Shown here: piece after piece, positions 1 through 6,323 of the stretch
How positions within the stretch are numbered: the first letter of the stretch is position 1
Layout of the letters: the number at the start of each line of letters is the position of its first letter
Origin: Deltaproteobacteria bacterium
GTDB taxonomy: Bacteria; Desulfobacterota; Desulfobacteria; Desulfobacterales; Desulfatibacillaceae
Length of the DNA: 14,194 bases
Assembly: GCA_021815525.1 (NCBI GenBank)
Contig: JAKAGN010000023.1
Location: 1-14,194, forward strand
Direction: 5' to 3'
The notes under the pieces: model-generated
What the model was told of the DNA's origin: nothing
The model's database searches: none
What the model saw: only the letters and a program-made list of their open reading frames with translations
Program-made: the position numbers and the translations under genes

Positions 1-27
1 TCTCCCTCCCCCCGCGAATGTCTTACT

Positions 28-1674
28 TTACAGGTATGTCCTAACGTAGCTCTTGATGGCCTCGGGCGTGGTCCACCAGGGCTTGACGCCCAGGTCCTGG
101 GCCACGGCGTTGGCGGCGATGTAGCCCGGGCCCCCCAGGATAAGCCCCCCGGGGTACATGGAGGCCCCGCACAGATACAGGCCCTCGATGGGCGTCCCGG
201 ACTGCGAGCAAAGATCGTTGGGCCGGAAAAAGCCCATCTGGAGCGAGCTGTAATCGCCGTGCTTGATGGAGCCATTCACCATGGCCGGGTTGCGGCGCTC
301 GATGTCCAGGGGCGACTCGGAGGTCTTCATCACGATGTTTTCGTCAGTGAGATTGTCCGCGTACCTGCGCCAGCCATCGAGGAGCGCCCGCTCGGCCTCG
401 CCTTTTCGTTTCTCCCAGCCCCCCTCGATGTCGTAGGGCGCCATAACCTGGAAGAAGGCCGTGGAAAGGCCGTGCACCCGGGATAGGGTCTTGTCGTGGG
501 CCGACTCCGTGGTGGCGTGGCCCGCGGCTATTGGAAGGCGCTTCTCCAGGGCCGCGTCAACCACCGCCATCACGTCGTTTTGGCTCTCAAGCCCCAGAAG
601 GCTCATGAAGGCCGCCCCCGCGTTCCGGTCCGCGGCCCTGTAGCGGGGCGGCTCTTTGAGGGCCAGGTGCAGGGTGAAGAGGCTCCACTTGTCCCACTTC
701 CAGCCCTCCGCGGCCTTGGCCAACTCCCGGGGGCAGCTGTCTTTCCCCACGAGATCCAGGAACGTCTTCTGGGGCGGCAGCGAGGAGAGCACGGCTTTGG
801 CCAGGAAGCGCCGGCCGTCGTAGGTTTCGACGCCACGCGCCCGGCCGTTTTCGGTGAGGATATTGGTCACCTCCGAGATCTCGAAGATGCGCCCGCCGGA
901 GCCCAGGATTTCCTTGCCCAAAGCCGACGCGAACTTGTGGGAGCCGCCCACGCACAGGCACTTGTTCATGTTCCGCCAGATAAGAAGCGGAACCATGAAC
1001 CCCAGGCCCGTCACGTCGGGGTCCAGGCCCCACATGCAGGAGACGTAGAGCATGAGGGCCCGGACCTTCTCGTTGCCGAAGGTTTTCTCGATCACCTCCC
1101 TGGGCGAAAGCTCGGAGATTTCCATAAGCTCCCGCCCAAGCTCGGTTCGTCCCAGGTTGACGGCGAACTCCACGGGCGGCGCCGGCGGGTAGTAGGTGGC
1201 GGGCGCGAGAATTTCGTCCACGAAGCGCCGGTAGAGCCTGATCTTGTGGGTGAAGGTCTTGGCGTCCGGGCCCGAGTACTTGGCGATCTGGTCAGCCGTG
1301 TCCTGGAGGTTCTGGCACAGGATCATGGAGCCGCCGTCCGAAAAGTGAATGGCGGTCTGGAGATTGGGCTTTATGAAGGTTAAGGCGTGCCGCGAAAGAT
1401 CGAAGTCGCGGATGGCGGGCATGTAGTCCACCATCATGTGGTAGACCGCGTGGGTGTTGGCGTAGACGCCGGGGTAGAGAATCTCCTCGGTGGCGAGCCC
1501 GCCGCCCATCTCCTGCCGCCGCTCCAGGAGCACCACTTTTAGGCCCGCGCGGGCGAGGTACGCCGCGGCGATCAACCCGTTGGGGCCGCCGCCTATGACC
1601 ACCACGTCCACCGTAACCTCGGGCTCCGGCGGAGGGACCAGGGGGTTTTCCATCGAAATGTTGAAGGATCGCAT
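28..1674 (-). CDS. PYROXD2/phytoene-dehydrogenase-like FAD-dependent oxidoreductase (protein A)
   Basis: Predicted 548-residue cytoplasmic flavoprotein of the COG1233 group. Seen: an N-terminal Rossmann FAD/NAD-binding fold at about residues 22-53 with GGGPNG (28-33), the acidic residue E51 at the end of the second strand, and a following MGGG turn. A C-terminal FAD-closing motif lies at about 496-524 (YLCGASMYPGGLILGGPG), preceded by HGDYSSLQMGFFRP, a layout typical of PYROXD2-like proteins. The longer frame opens at 1731, but the start is placed at 1674 because GGAGGAGG lies 6 nt upstream of that ATG. The stop of the upstream gene ends one base before it, so translation is probably coupled. 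Family members saturate or desaturate isoprenoid or other hydrophobic chains; the substrate here cannot be read from sequence. It is the last gene of the merR-FAD-FAD operon. Family assignment is fairly sure, reaction unknown. Confidence 0.9.
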   Translation of the reverse strand: MRSFNISMENPLVPPPEPEVTVDVVVIGGGPNGLIAAAYLARAGLKVVLLERRQEMGGGLATEEILYPGVYANTHAVYHMMVDYMPAIRDFDLSRHALTFIKPNLQTAIHFSDGGSMILCQNLQDTADQIAKYSGPDAKTFTHKIRLYRRFVDEILAPATYYPPAPPVEFAVNLGRTELGRELMEISELSPREVIEKTFGNEKVRALMLYVSCMWGLDPDVTGLGFMVPLLIWRNMNKCLCVGGSHKFASALGKEILGSGGRIFEISEVTNILTENGRARGVETYDGRRFLAKAVLSSLPPQKTFLDLVGKDSCPRELAKAAEGWKWDKWSLFTLHLALKEPPRYRAADRNAGAAFMSLLGLESQNDVMAVVDAALEKRLPIAAGHATTESAHDKTLSRVHGLSTAFFQVMAPYDIEGGWEKRKGEAERALLDGWRRYADNLTDENIVMKTSESPLDIERRNPAMVNGSIKHGDYSSLQMGFFRPNDLCSQSGTPIEGLYLCGASMYPGGLILGGPGYIAANAVAQDLGVKPWWTTPEAIKSYVRTYL

Positions 1675-1675
1675 G

Positions 1676-3346
1676 TCACACCTCCTCCGGGATGAAGTCG
1701 GGCGAGGGCTGCCACCATTCGCCGGGGGCAAGCTTTAAGTCGGGGATTAAGATGTGCATCAGGTTATACGGCACGGCGAAGAGCGCCAGCCCCCCGGGGT
1801 AGGAGGTCTGGTTACAGAGGTACAGGCGCTCGATGGGGGTGCGGTAGCGGGAAAGCTCGGGAAGCGGCCTTTTGTCGTACCACTCGTCGTCGGCCTGGCG
1901 GGAGCCGTACCAGCCGCCGCCCACGAAGCCAAGGTTGCGGAGGGAGGAGTCGTGGGGCGTGTTGACGAATTTTGCCACTATCTTGTCGTCTGTGAGGTTC
2001 GGGGCCACGGTTCGGATGGCGCGCAGGATGGCCTCTATTATCTCCTCCTTGGCCTCGTTCACGGCTCTCGGGCCCCCCGCGTGGTCCTCGGGCGGCGGCA
2101 CCTGGAGGTAGATGGGCGAGAGCACGTGGTAGCCCGGCGGGCAGCGGGTGGGGTCGCAGCGGTCGTGCTGGCACACGGGCACCATCATGCTTTCGGGCCG
2201 GACCGGGTGGGTGTTCAGCGAATCCACGTCCCGGGTCTGATTCCGCACCATTTCAACGGAGTCGCAGGGCATGAAGATGCAGGTGGGGTAGGTTTCGCCG
2301 TAGATCTCGGCCGCGTCGCCGGTCCACTTGGGCCCTTCCGTGGTGATGAGGGCGAGGGTGAAGAGGCTCGAGCCCTTCAGGCTTATGCCGCGCACCCGCT
2401 CCAGGAAATCGAGGGGAAGATGCCGCGCCGCCACCAGCTTCTGGAAGGTGCTCTTGACATGAACCCCCGAGATCACGGCGCGGTCGGCCCTGATGGTGCG
2501 GAACCCCACAGGCGCGTCGTCGGAAAGCCGCACCCCCGTCGCCGCGCCCTCCTCCACGATAATTTCTTCCACCTTGCAGTTGGTCAGGAAGCGCACGCCG
2601 TGGTGCATACAGGCCCGCGCCAGGGCGTGGGCCAGGGTGTGCATTCCGCCCGCCGGGGAGCCGGAGGATATGCCGTGCAGAAGGTTGCAGGTAAGGCCGA
2701 AGATGCCCGTCCCGGCCCAGTCCGGGTGCGGGCCGTTGTACCAGGCGCTCATGCCCATGCCGGCCTTCAGGGTCTCGTTTTCGACGAGGAGGTCCAGTAT
2801 CTCGAAGAGGGAGAGGTCCAGCCACGACATGTCGAAAAGCGGCAGGTTCTCCCTGAGCACCTTGACCCACGGCAGGTCCTCCCGGGGGATTTCCATGCCC
2901 ACGGGCGGGGGAGGCGTCCAGTAGATCGAGCGCAGCAGCCTGACCATGCTGTCCCGGGGCATTCCGGCGTAGAGTCGCCATGCATCGGCGTCCCGCTTGG
3001 AGTAGCGTTCCAGGTATTTGGCCGATCGCTCCGCGTCGTAAAGGGAGAGGCTTACGGCCTCGCCCCTGGAGTTCACCGCGCCCATCAAGTCACGGTAGTA
3101 ATTGAGGCGGAACCCGAACTTGGCAAGCTCCAGCTGCGTAACCGGCGGCCCGGCCGCGCCGTAGAAGTAGGTGGCGTGCGGGTCGATCCTAAAGCCCGGC
3201 AGCGGCTCGGCGTTCTCCACCCCGCCGCCCAGCTCCAGCCGGTCTTCGCACACGCAGACCGAAAGCCCGCACTTGGCCAGGTAGCAGGCGATGCCCATGC
3301 CGTTGGGTCCGCCGCCCACCACAACCACGTCGTAGTGTGGAATCAT
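1676..3346 (-). CDS. FAD-dependent oxidoreductase, phytoene-dehydrogenase-like (protein B)
   Basis: Predicted 556-residue flavoprotein, a distant paralogue of the next gene downstream. Seen: N-terminal dinucleotide fold with GGGPNG at residues 11-16, E34 at the ribose-binding position, and LGGG shortly after; C-terminal YLCNQTSYPGG segment at about residue 510. The closing FAD motif is degenerate: after YPGG it reads LALFAVPYNLM where the partner has a Gly-rich LILGGPGYIAAN. B may therefore bind FAD differently or serve mainly as a partner subunit. ATG at 3346 has GGAGG five bases upstream. The gene lies 78 bp after the regulator stop and one base before protein A, so all three should share a transcript. 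The pair could form a heterodimer (inference). Substrate unknown; carotenoid desaturation is possible, but no other carotenoid gene is clearly present. Confidence 0.88.
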   Translation of the reverse strand: MIPHYDVVVVGGGPNGMGIACYLAKCGLSVCVCEDRLELGGGVENAEPLPGFRIDPHATYFYGAAGPPVTQLELAKFGFRLNYYRDLMGAVNSRGEAVSLSLYDAERSAKYLERYSKRDADAWRLYAGMPRDSMVRLLRSIYWTPPPPVGMEIPREDLPWVKVLRENLPLFDMSWLDLSLFEILDLLVENETLKAGMGMSAWYNGPHPDWAGTGIFGLTCNLLHGISSGSPAGGMHTLAHALARACMHHGVRFLTNCKVEEIIVEEGAATGVRLSDDAPVGFRTIRADRAVISGVHVKSTFQKLVAARHLPLDFLERVRGISLKGSSLFTLALITTEGPKWTGDAAEIYGETYPTCIFMPCDSVEMVRNQTRDVDSLNTHPVRPESMMVPVCQHDRCDPTRCPPGYHVLSPIYLQVPPPEDHAGGPRAVNEAKEEIIEAILRAIRTVAPNLTDDKIVAKFVNTPHDSSLRNLGFVGGGWYGSRQADDEWYDKRPLPELSRYRTPIERLYLCNQTSYPGGLALFAVPYNLMHILIPDLKLAPGEWWQPSPDFIPEEV

Positions 3347-3424
3347 GAAGGCCTCCTTCCGGGGAATTTCCGCTCTCCGCGGCGCGGTTTTCCCGCCCGC
3401 ATCGCTATGTGAATTCAGAAACGC

Positions 3425-4159
3425 TTACGGCTCTTCCGCTCCTTTCACCATGTCCTTTAATATCTCCATCATGAACTTGCTGTGAAGCGAGCTTATGACG
3501 CTGTCCACCGCCGGCAGGCCCTTTAAAATAAGCGAGGTGACCAGCTCCACCGAGGGGTTTTTCTGCATCCGCGCTATGAAGATGCGGCTTTCCAGCGCAA
3601 CGAGGTCCTTTATGGCCTGGATGTAGATGATGAGATCGTGGGCCGTGAACCCCAGCTCCGCCGTGAGCCCGGCCGCCCGGCAGTCGGAGAAGGCCTTTAT
3701 GATGCGGTAATCAACCTCGTTGTAGAACTTCTTGTTCCCCACCTTTTGCGGATGCACCACGCGCAGCTCCTCCATCACCGCGATCTCCTCGGCGGTAAGC
3801 TCCAGGTGCTCCAGTATCTGGCTCTCGGGAATGCCGGAGGTCTTAGGCAAAAGGTCGGAGTCCTGCTCCAGGCGGCGGCGGATCTCTATGACCAGATCCA
3901 TCTCGTTCACGGAAAGGCTCCCGGAGGGCTTCAGGATTTTCTTTATGAGCCCCAATGGGAGGAAAAGCTCGTCCTGGAGCTTTTTTATGAGGGAAATCCG
4001 CAGGATGGACTCGCGGCCGTAGTAGGCCATGTTGCGGTTCTTCCGGCGCGGGGAGCCCAGGAGCCCCTCGTTTATGTAGTGGCGGATGGTGGAGACGGGA
4101 AAGCCGCTCTCCTTGGCCAGCTCGCCGATTTTCAGCATTTCCTTGGAATCGGATTCCAT
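3425..4159 (-). CDS. MerR-family transcriptional regulator with apparent duplicated winged-helix region
   Basis: 244 residues. The N-terminal MerR DNA-binding domain is clear: KIGELAKESGFPVSTIRHYINEGLL at about residues 10-34 is the helix-turn-helix, and a wing plus second helix pair follow to about residue 76. Residues about 120-180 repeat this layout: an LTAEEIAVMEELRVV helix, a wing-like HPQKVGNKKFY segment and D..II.A...CR.AGL. This resembles a second, degenerate MerR winged unit rather than a metal-, drug- or B12-binding effector domain. The remainder is helical. ATG at 4159 has GGGAG upstream; an internal ATG at residue 8 is less likely. It heads the operon with the two FAD oxidoreductases and probably controls it. 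Its own promoter is overlapped by a four-half-site operator. Effector unknown. Confidence 0.9.
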   Translation of the reverse strand: MESDSKEMLKIGELAKESGFPVSTIRHYINEGLLGSPRRKNRNMAYYGRESILRISLIKKLQDELFLPLGLIKKILKPSGSLSVNEMDLVIEIRRRLEQDSDLLPKTSGIPESQILEHLELTAEEIAVMEELRVVHPQKVGNKKFYNEVDYRIIKAFSDCRAAGLTAELGFTAHDLIIYIQAIKDLVALESRIFIARMQKNPSVELVTSLILKGLPAVDSVISSLHSKFMMEILKDMVKGAEEP

Positions 4160-4313
4160 GAGCGCTCCCTGGCAAGGGACCGGGCGCGGGCCGGGTGAGG
4201 AACGCGGAGCCGCGGCCCGGGGGAAAGGGTTGGGAGGAGGGTTCGGTTGTTTGGAAAGGGATCGGGTCCGCAGGAAAAGGGAGGGAATCGGAAGAGCCGG
4301 AAGCGGACCGGAA

Positions 4314-4346
4314 TATAAAGTGTAAAGTCGTACTTTATACTTTATA
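4314..4346. promoter_or_regulatory. 33-bp symmetrical operator with four TAAAGT half-sites
   Basis: Four hexamers lie symmetrically about position 4330: TAAAGT at 4316-4321 and 4323-4328, then ACTTTA at 4332-4337 and 4339-4344. Steps are 7 bp on each side and the outer arms are TATAAAGT/ACTTTATA. The site overlaps the -10 and start region of the operon promoter, unlike classical MerR sites, which sit in the -35/-10 spacer. The likely ligand is the adjacent MerR-type protein acting as autorepressor. The symmetry is seen directly; the binding partner is inferred. Confidence 0.7.
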
Positions 4347-4368
4347 GATTGTTGGAAGGCCCTGTCAA
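4341..4368 (-). promoter_or_regulatory. Probable sigma-70 promoter of the merR-FAD-FAD operon
   Basis: Read on the minus strand, TTGACA (4368-4363) is followed after 16 bases by TATAAA (4346-4341). The -35 is a perfect consensus hexamer and the -10 matches five of six. Transcription would begin near 4333, leaving a leader of about 175 nt before the regulator start codon. The -10 element is the outer arm of the adjacent palindrome, so a bound regulator would block RNA polymerase. Confidence 0.7.
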
Positions 4369-4420
4369 GGAAAAATAGGCGGGCGGGAAGGAAAGAGGAA
4401 GGAAGAAAGGAAGGGGCTCC

Positions 4421-4471
4421 AAAAGAAAACGGGGCGGGAAAGGAGAACCCGCTGCTCCCCTCCCCCGCCCC
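4421..4471 (-). terminator. Rho-independent terminator after the TRAP-type gene
   Basis: Read on the minus strand, GGGGCGGG (4471-4464) pairs with CCCGCCCC (4438-4431), with further G/C pairing inside (GGAG/CTCC). It is followed at once by GTTTTCTTTT (4430-4421). A GC stem plus T-rich tail on the correct strand, about 80 bp past the stop, makes this the probable end of the TRAP-type transcript. Confidence 0.7.
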
Positions 4472-4494
4472 GCTCCCTTAACTTCTTCGACAAG

Positions 4495-4532
4495 CCTCCC
4501 TCATCGAAGCCGGGGGGCTTCGATGAGGGAGG
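4495..4532 (-). terminator. Perfect 17-bp inverted repeat just past the TRAP-type gene stop
   Basis: Arms 4495-4511 and 4516-4532 are exact reverse complements with a GGGG loop (4512-4515). The hairpin starts 16 bp after the stop codon. It lacks a T-tract, so alone it is more likely an RNA 3' end stabiliser or first part of a double terminator with the T-tailed hairpin downstream. Confidence 0.6.
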
Positions 4533-4547
4533 GCGGACTTCCAAGAA

Positions 4548-5981
4548 CTACTTGATCCCCAGGGCCTTCAGGAGGGCCTCGTCGATCTCGCCGGTGACGG
4601 GGAGCTTCCTTTTGGCCTGGTAGGCCCGGATGGCGCCCCGGGTGCCCGGGCCCATGAGCCCGTCCACGCGCTTCTTGTAGAGCCTCATGGCCTTGAGCCG
4701 CGCCTGCACGTTCTTCACGATCTCCGGGGTCAGCGCCACGGGCGCGGCCTCGGCCTTCTTCTCGGGCTTCGGGGCCGCCGCTTCCGGGGCCCTGGTCTCG
4801 GCCTTTTTCTCGGGCCTGGCCTCGGCGGCCTTCGGCTCCTCCTTCTTGGCGGGCGGCGCGGCCTGAGGCGGAGGCGGCGGAACCACCGGCTCGGCGGCGG
4901 CGCGGCGGGCCCTGGTTTCGGCGGCCTCGCGCTCCCTCTTGAGCCTCTCCTTTCCGCCGTGGCGGAACCAATCGAGCTCCTTCACGATTTCATCGAGGAG
5001 GGATTTGGGAAAAAGCTTTCCCGTGAACTGCGGCCACACAGACATGCAGCGCCGCCGGAACTCCTGCCGCACCTCGACGGGCGGCGTCACCGGGGTCACG
5101 CCGTACTTGATCATGCTGTCCAGGTAGTTCCTGGCCTCCTTGCGGGACGCCGCGTTGAAGCGGTCGGTGGTGCGCGGCCGGATGTCCGCTATGCGGTCCT
5201 GGTACTTCTTGGCCAGCTGGTTCCAGGCCTTTCCCGACACCACGAGGGCCGCCGGCGTGTAGCGCCAGTGGGTCATGTTGACGTAGCGGGAGGTGGTGAA
5301 GACCTGGGTGCCCACCTGCCATATGCCCGTCGTGATGTTGGAGTCCGCCAGCCCCGCGCGTATGGCGGCGGGGGACTCCACGATGCCCAGGACGATGGGG
5401 CTCGCGCCCAGCGCCTTCATCCAGGCCTCCTCTATGGGGCCGGACCAGGTGAGGAGCTTGGCCTTCCTGAAGTCCTCCAGGGTGTCGAAGCGCCACTTGG
5501 TGGAGTAAATGAGGTCGAAATCCTGGTCTATCCACATGAGAAGCTTGAAGTCCTTCTTCATGAAGTATGCGTCGAAGCGGTCGAACAGCTTGCTGCGTAC
5601 GTAGTCCACCTCGTCGTAGTCGTTGAAAAGAAACGGCAGGGCCAGCACCGAAAACTCGGGGCTTATCATGTTGGTGCCCACGAGGGTCAAGCCCCCGCCC
5701 TGGAGCTGCCCCACGGCCATCTTGCGCACGTAGTCGTCGTCGTTGCCCATGATGCCGCCCCAGTAGGGCTTCCAGAACACGGTCTTCTCGGTGGCCTCGT
5801 CCATGGCGGGGAGGAAGATGTCCCGAAACGCGTTGGCGTAGCCCATGCCCTTGGGCGCCTGTGTGGCGAACTTCCACACGATGGCGTTCTGACGGCTTTC
5901 CGCGGCCGCGCCGGGCGTCGCCGCGGCGAGCGCAACGGCGGCCAGCAGAAGAAGCCCCACCGCAGTTACTTTAATTTTCAT
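4548..5981 (-). CDS. TRAP-type (DctP-like) solute-binding protein fused to a peptidoglycan-binding domain
   Basis: 477 residues. Seen in order: signal peptide (1-27, MKIKVTAV start, hydrophobic core, cleavage after GAAA); a DctP-like periplasmic binding domain (about 30-345), including QLQGGGLTLVGTNMISPEF, DTLEDFRKAKLLTWSG and ESPAAIRAGLADSNITTGIWQ; a charged helix; a Pro/Ala/Lys/Glu linker (about 362-415) like those that span the periplasm in TonB; and a PG_binding_1 domain (about 420-476) with GLMGPGTRGAIRAYQ. DctP proteins are normally about 330 residues and soluble, so the tail is extra and should tether the protein to the cell wall. No DctQ/DctM permease genes are adjacent. In the usual KxR ligand-contact motif the Arg appears replaced (AKLLTWS), so the ligand may not be a carboxylate. 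The start at 5981, not the frame opening at 6077, is chosen from GGGGAGGA upstream and the signal peptide. Confidence 0.88.
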   Translation of the reverse strand: MKIKVTAVGLLLLAAVALAAATPGAAAESRQNAIVWKFATQAPKGMGYANAFRDIFLPAMDEATEKTVFWKPYWGGIMGNDDDYVRKMAVGQLQGGGLTLVGTNMISPEFSVLALPFLFNDYDEVDYVRSKLFDRFDAYFMKKDFKLLMWIDQDFDLIYSTKWRFDTLEDFRKAKLLTWSGPIEEAWMKALGASPIVLGIVESPAAIRAGLADSNITTGIWQVGTQVFTTSRYVNMTHWRYTPAALVVSGKAWNQLAKKYQDRIADIRPRTTDRFNAASRKEARNYLDSMIKYGVTPVTPPVEVRQEFRRRCMSVWPQFTGKLFPKSLLDEIVKELDWFRHGGKERLKREREAAETRARRAAAEPVVPPPPPQAAPPAKKEEPKAAEARPEKKAETRAPEAAAPKPEKKAEAAPVALTPEIVKNVQARLKAMRLYKKRVDGLMGPGTRGAIRAYQAKRKLPVTGEIDEALLKALGIK

Positions 5982-6123
5982 TGTTCGTTTTCCTCCCCAT
6001 TGGCTTGCCCCCGGAAGGCTTCCGGCGGCGTCCAGCGTTTCTTGGATGGAACCGTAAACCGCGCCCCGGCCCCCCATGGGTCGAACCTTGCCCGGTCCCT
6101 CCGAATCAAGAGCGTCCGTTTAG

Positions 6124-6153
6124 ATTCTAAAAAAAATTGAACGCTTGAGTCAA
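6124..6153 (-). promoter_or_regulatory. Probable promoter of the TRAP-type gene
   Basis: On the minus strand TTGACT (6153-6148) and TAGAAT (6129-6124) are separated by 18 bp; each matches five of six consensus bases. Start of transcription would be near 6116, giving a leader of about 135 nt. The spacer contains the TTGAACGCTT word shared with the palindrome cluster near 13.6 kb. Confidence 0.6.
6137..6149. promoter_or_regulatory. Candidate operator, 13-bp word shared with the 13.6-kb cluster
   Basis: TTGAACGCTTGAG occurs here and again, identically, at 13665-13677. Here it lies between the -35 and -10 boxes of the TRAP-type promoter, a position where a repressor would act. Related CGTTCAA words make up the palindromes near 13.6 kb. 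The shared word is seen; common control is inference. Confidence 0.45.
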
Positions 6154-6155
6154 CA

Positions 6156-6171
6156 CCACAAATGATTGTGG
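6156..6171. promoter_or_regulatory. Inverted repeat CCACAA-N4-TTGTGG upstream of the TRAP-type promoter
   Basis: Perfect 6-bp arms (6156-6161, 6166-6171) lie two bases upstream of the -35 box of the minus-strand promoter. It could be an activator site. On the plus strand it is followed by CGCTTTTCTT and resembles a weak terminator, but no plus-strand gene precedes it. Confidence 0.35.
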
Positions 6172-6240
6172 CGCTTTTCTTACCGGCAAGGTTTTCATGG
6201 CGTTTTAGGGTGTGATGGTGTAGGAAGAGCCCGTGATCCC

Positions 6241-6293
6241 CGGGGCTTGCGGCGGAATGTCGCCCCGCCGGAGGATCCCGGCTTCGTTTTTTT
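6241..6293 (+). promoter_or_regulatory. Possible transcription attenuator in the manC leader
   Basis: Two adjacent stems: CGGGGC (6241-6246) with GCCCCG (6262-6267), and GCCGG (6267-6271) with CCGGC (6278-6282). The second is followed by TTCG and seven T residues (6287-6293). An alternative pairing, GGCGG (6251-6255) with CCGCC (6265-6269), would break the terminator stem. It ends 30 nt before the manC start. Pairings are seen; the regulatory switch is inference, and the stems are short. Confidence 0.35.
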
Positions 6294-6323
6294 CCAATCT
6301 TTTCGCATCGACGGGGGAGACGC

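Larger units (their letters stand above)
4160..4547. other. Non-coding region between merR-type gene and TRAP-type gene
   Basis: 388 bp without a credible gene. From the regulator side it holds a GC-rich leader, the four-half-site operator and promoter (4314-4368), a purine-rich stretch (about 4379-4430), a T-tailed terminator (4421-4471) and a perfect 17-bp inverted repeat (4495-4532) just after the TRAP-type gene stop. The two transcription units run in the same direction and the terminators insulate them. Confidence 0.75.
5982..6323. other. Divergent intergenic region between TRAP-type gene and manC
   Basis: 342 bp shared by two divergent genes. The half near the TRAP-type gene has a leader, a promoter (6124-6153) with an embedded repeat word, and an inverted repeat (6156-6171). 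The manC half has a GC hairpin, a terminator-like stem and T-tract (6241-6293), and the GGGGGAG ribosome binding site. I could not assign a convincing promoter to manC. Confidence 0.65.

Noticed and set aside
1754..3412. Long plus-strand open frame (552 codons) opposite flavoprotein B
   Set aside because: Antisense to a gene with clear FAD motifs; no recognisable domain and a His/Gly/Val/Arg-rich composition typical of shadow frames.
4379..4430. Purine-rich GGAAGGAAAG stretch as a repeat or triplex element
   Set aside because: Repeat units are irregular and short; it reads as leader or terminator-flanking sequence without a clear structure.
5982..6077. N-terminal extension of the TRAP-type protein
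   Set aside because: It would bury the signal peptide 32 residues inside the protein; the internal ATG has GGGGAGGA upstream.
4959..6140. Plus-strand open frame opposite the TRAP-type gene
   Set aside because: Antisense to a protein with signal peptide and two domains; no motif of its own.
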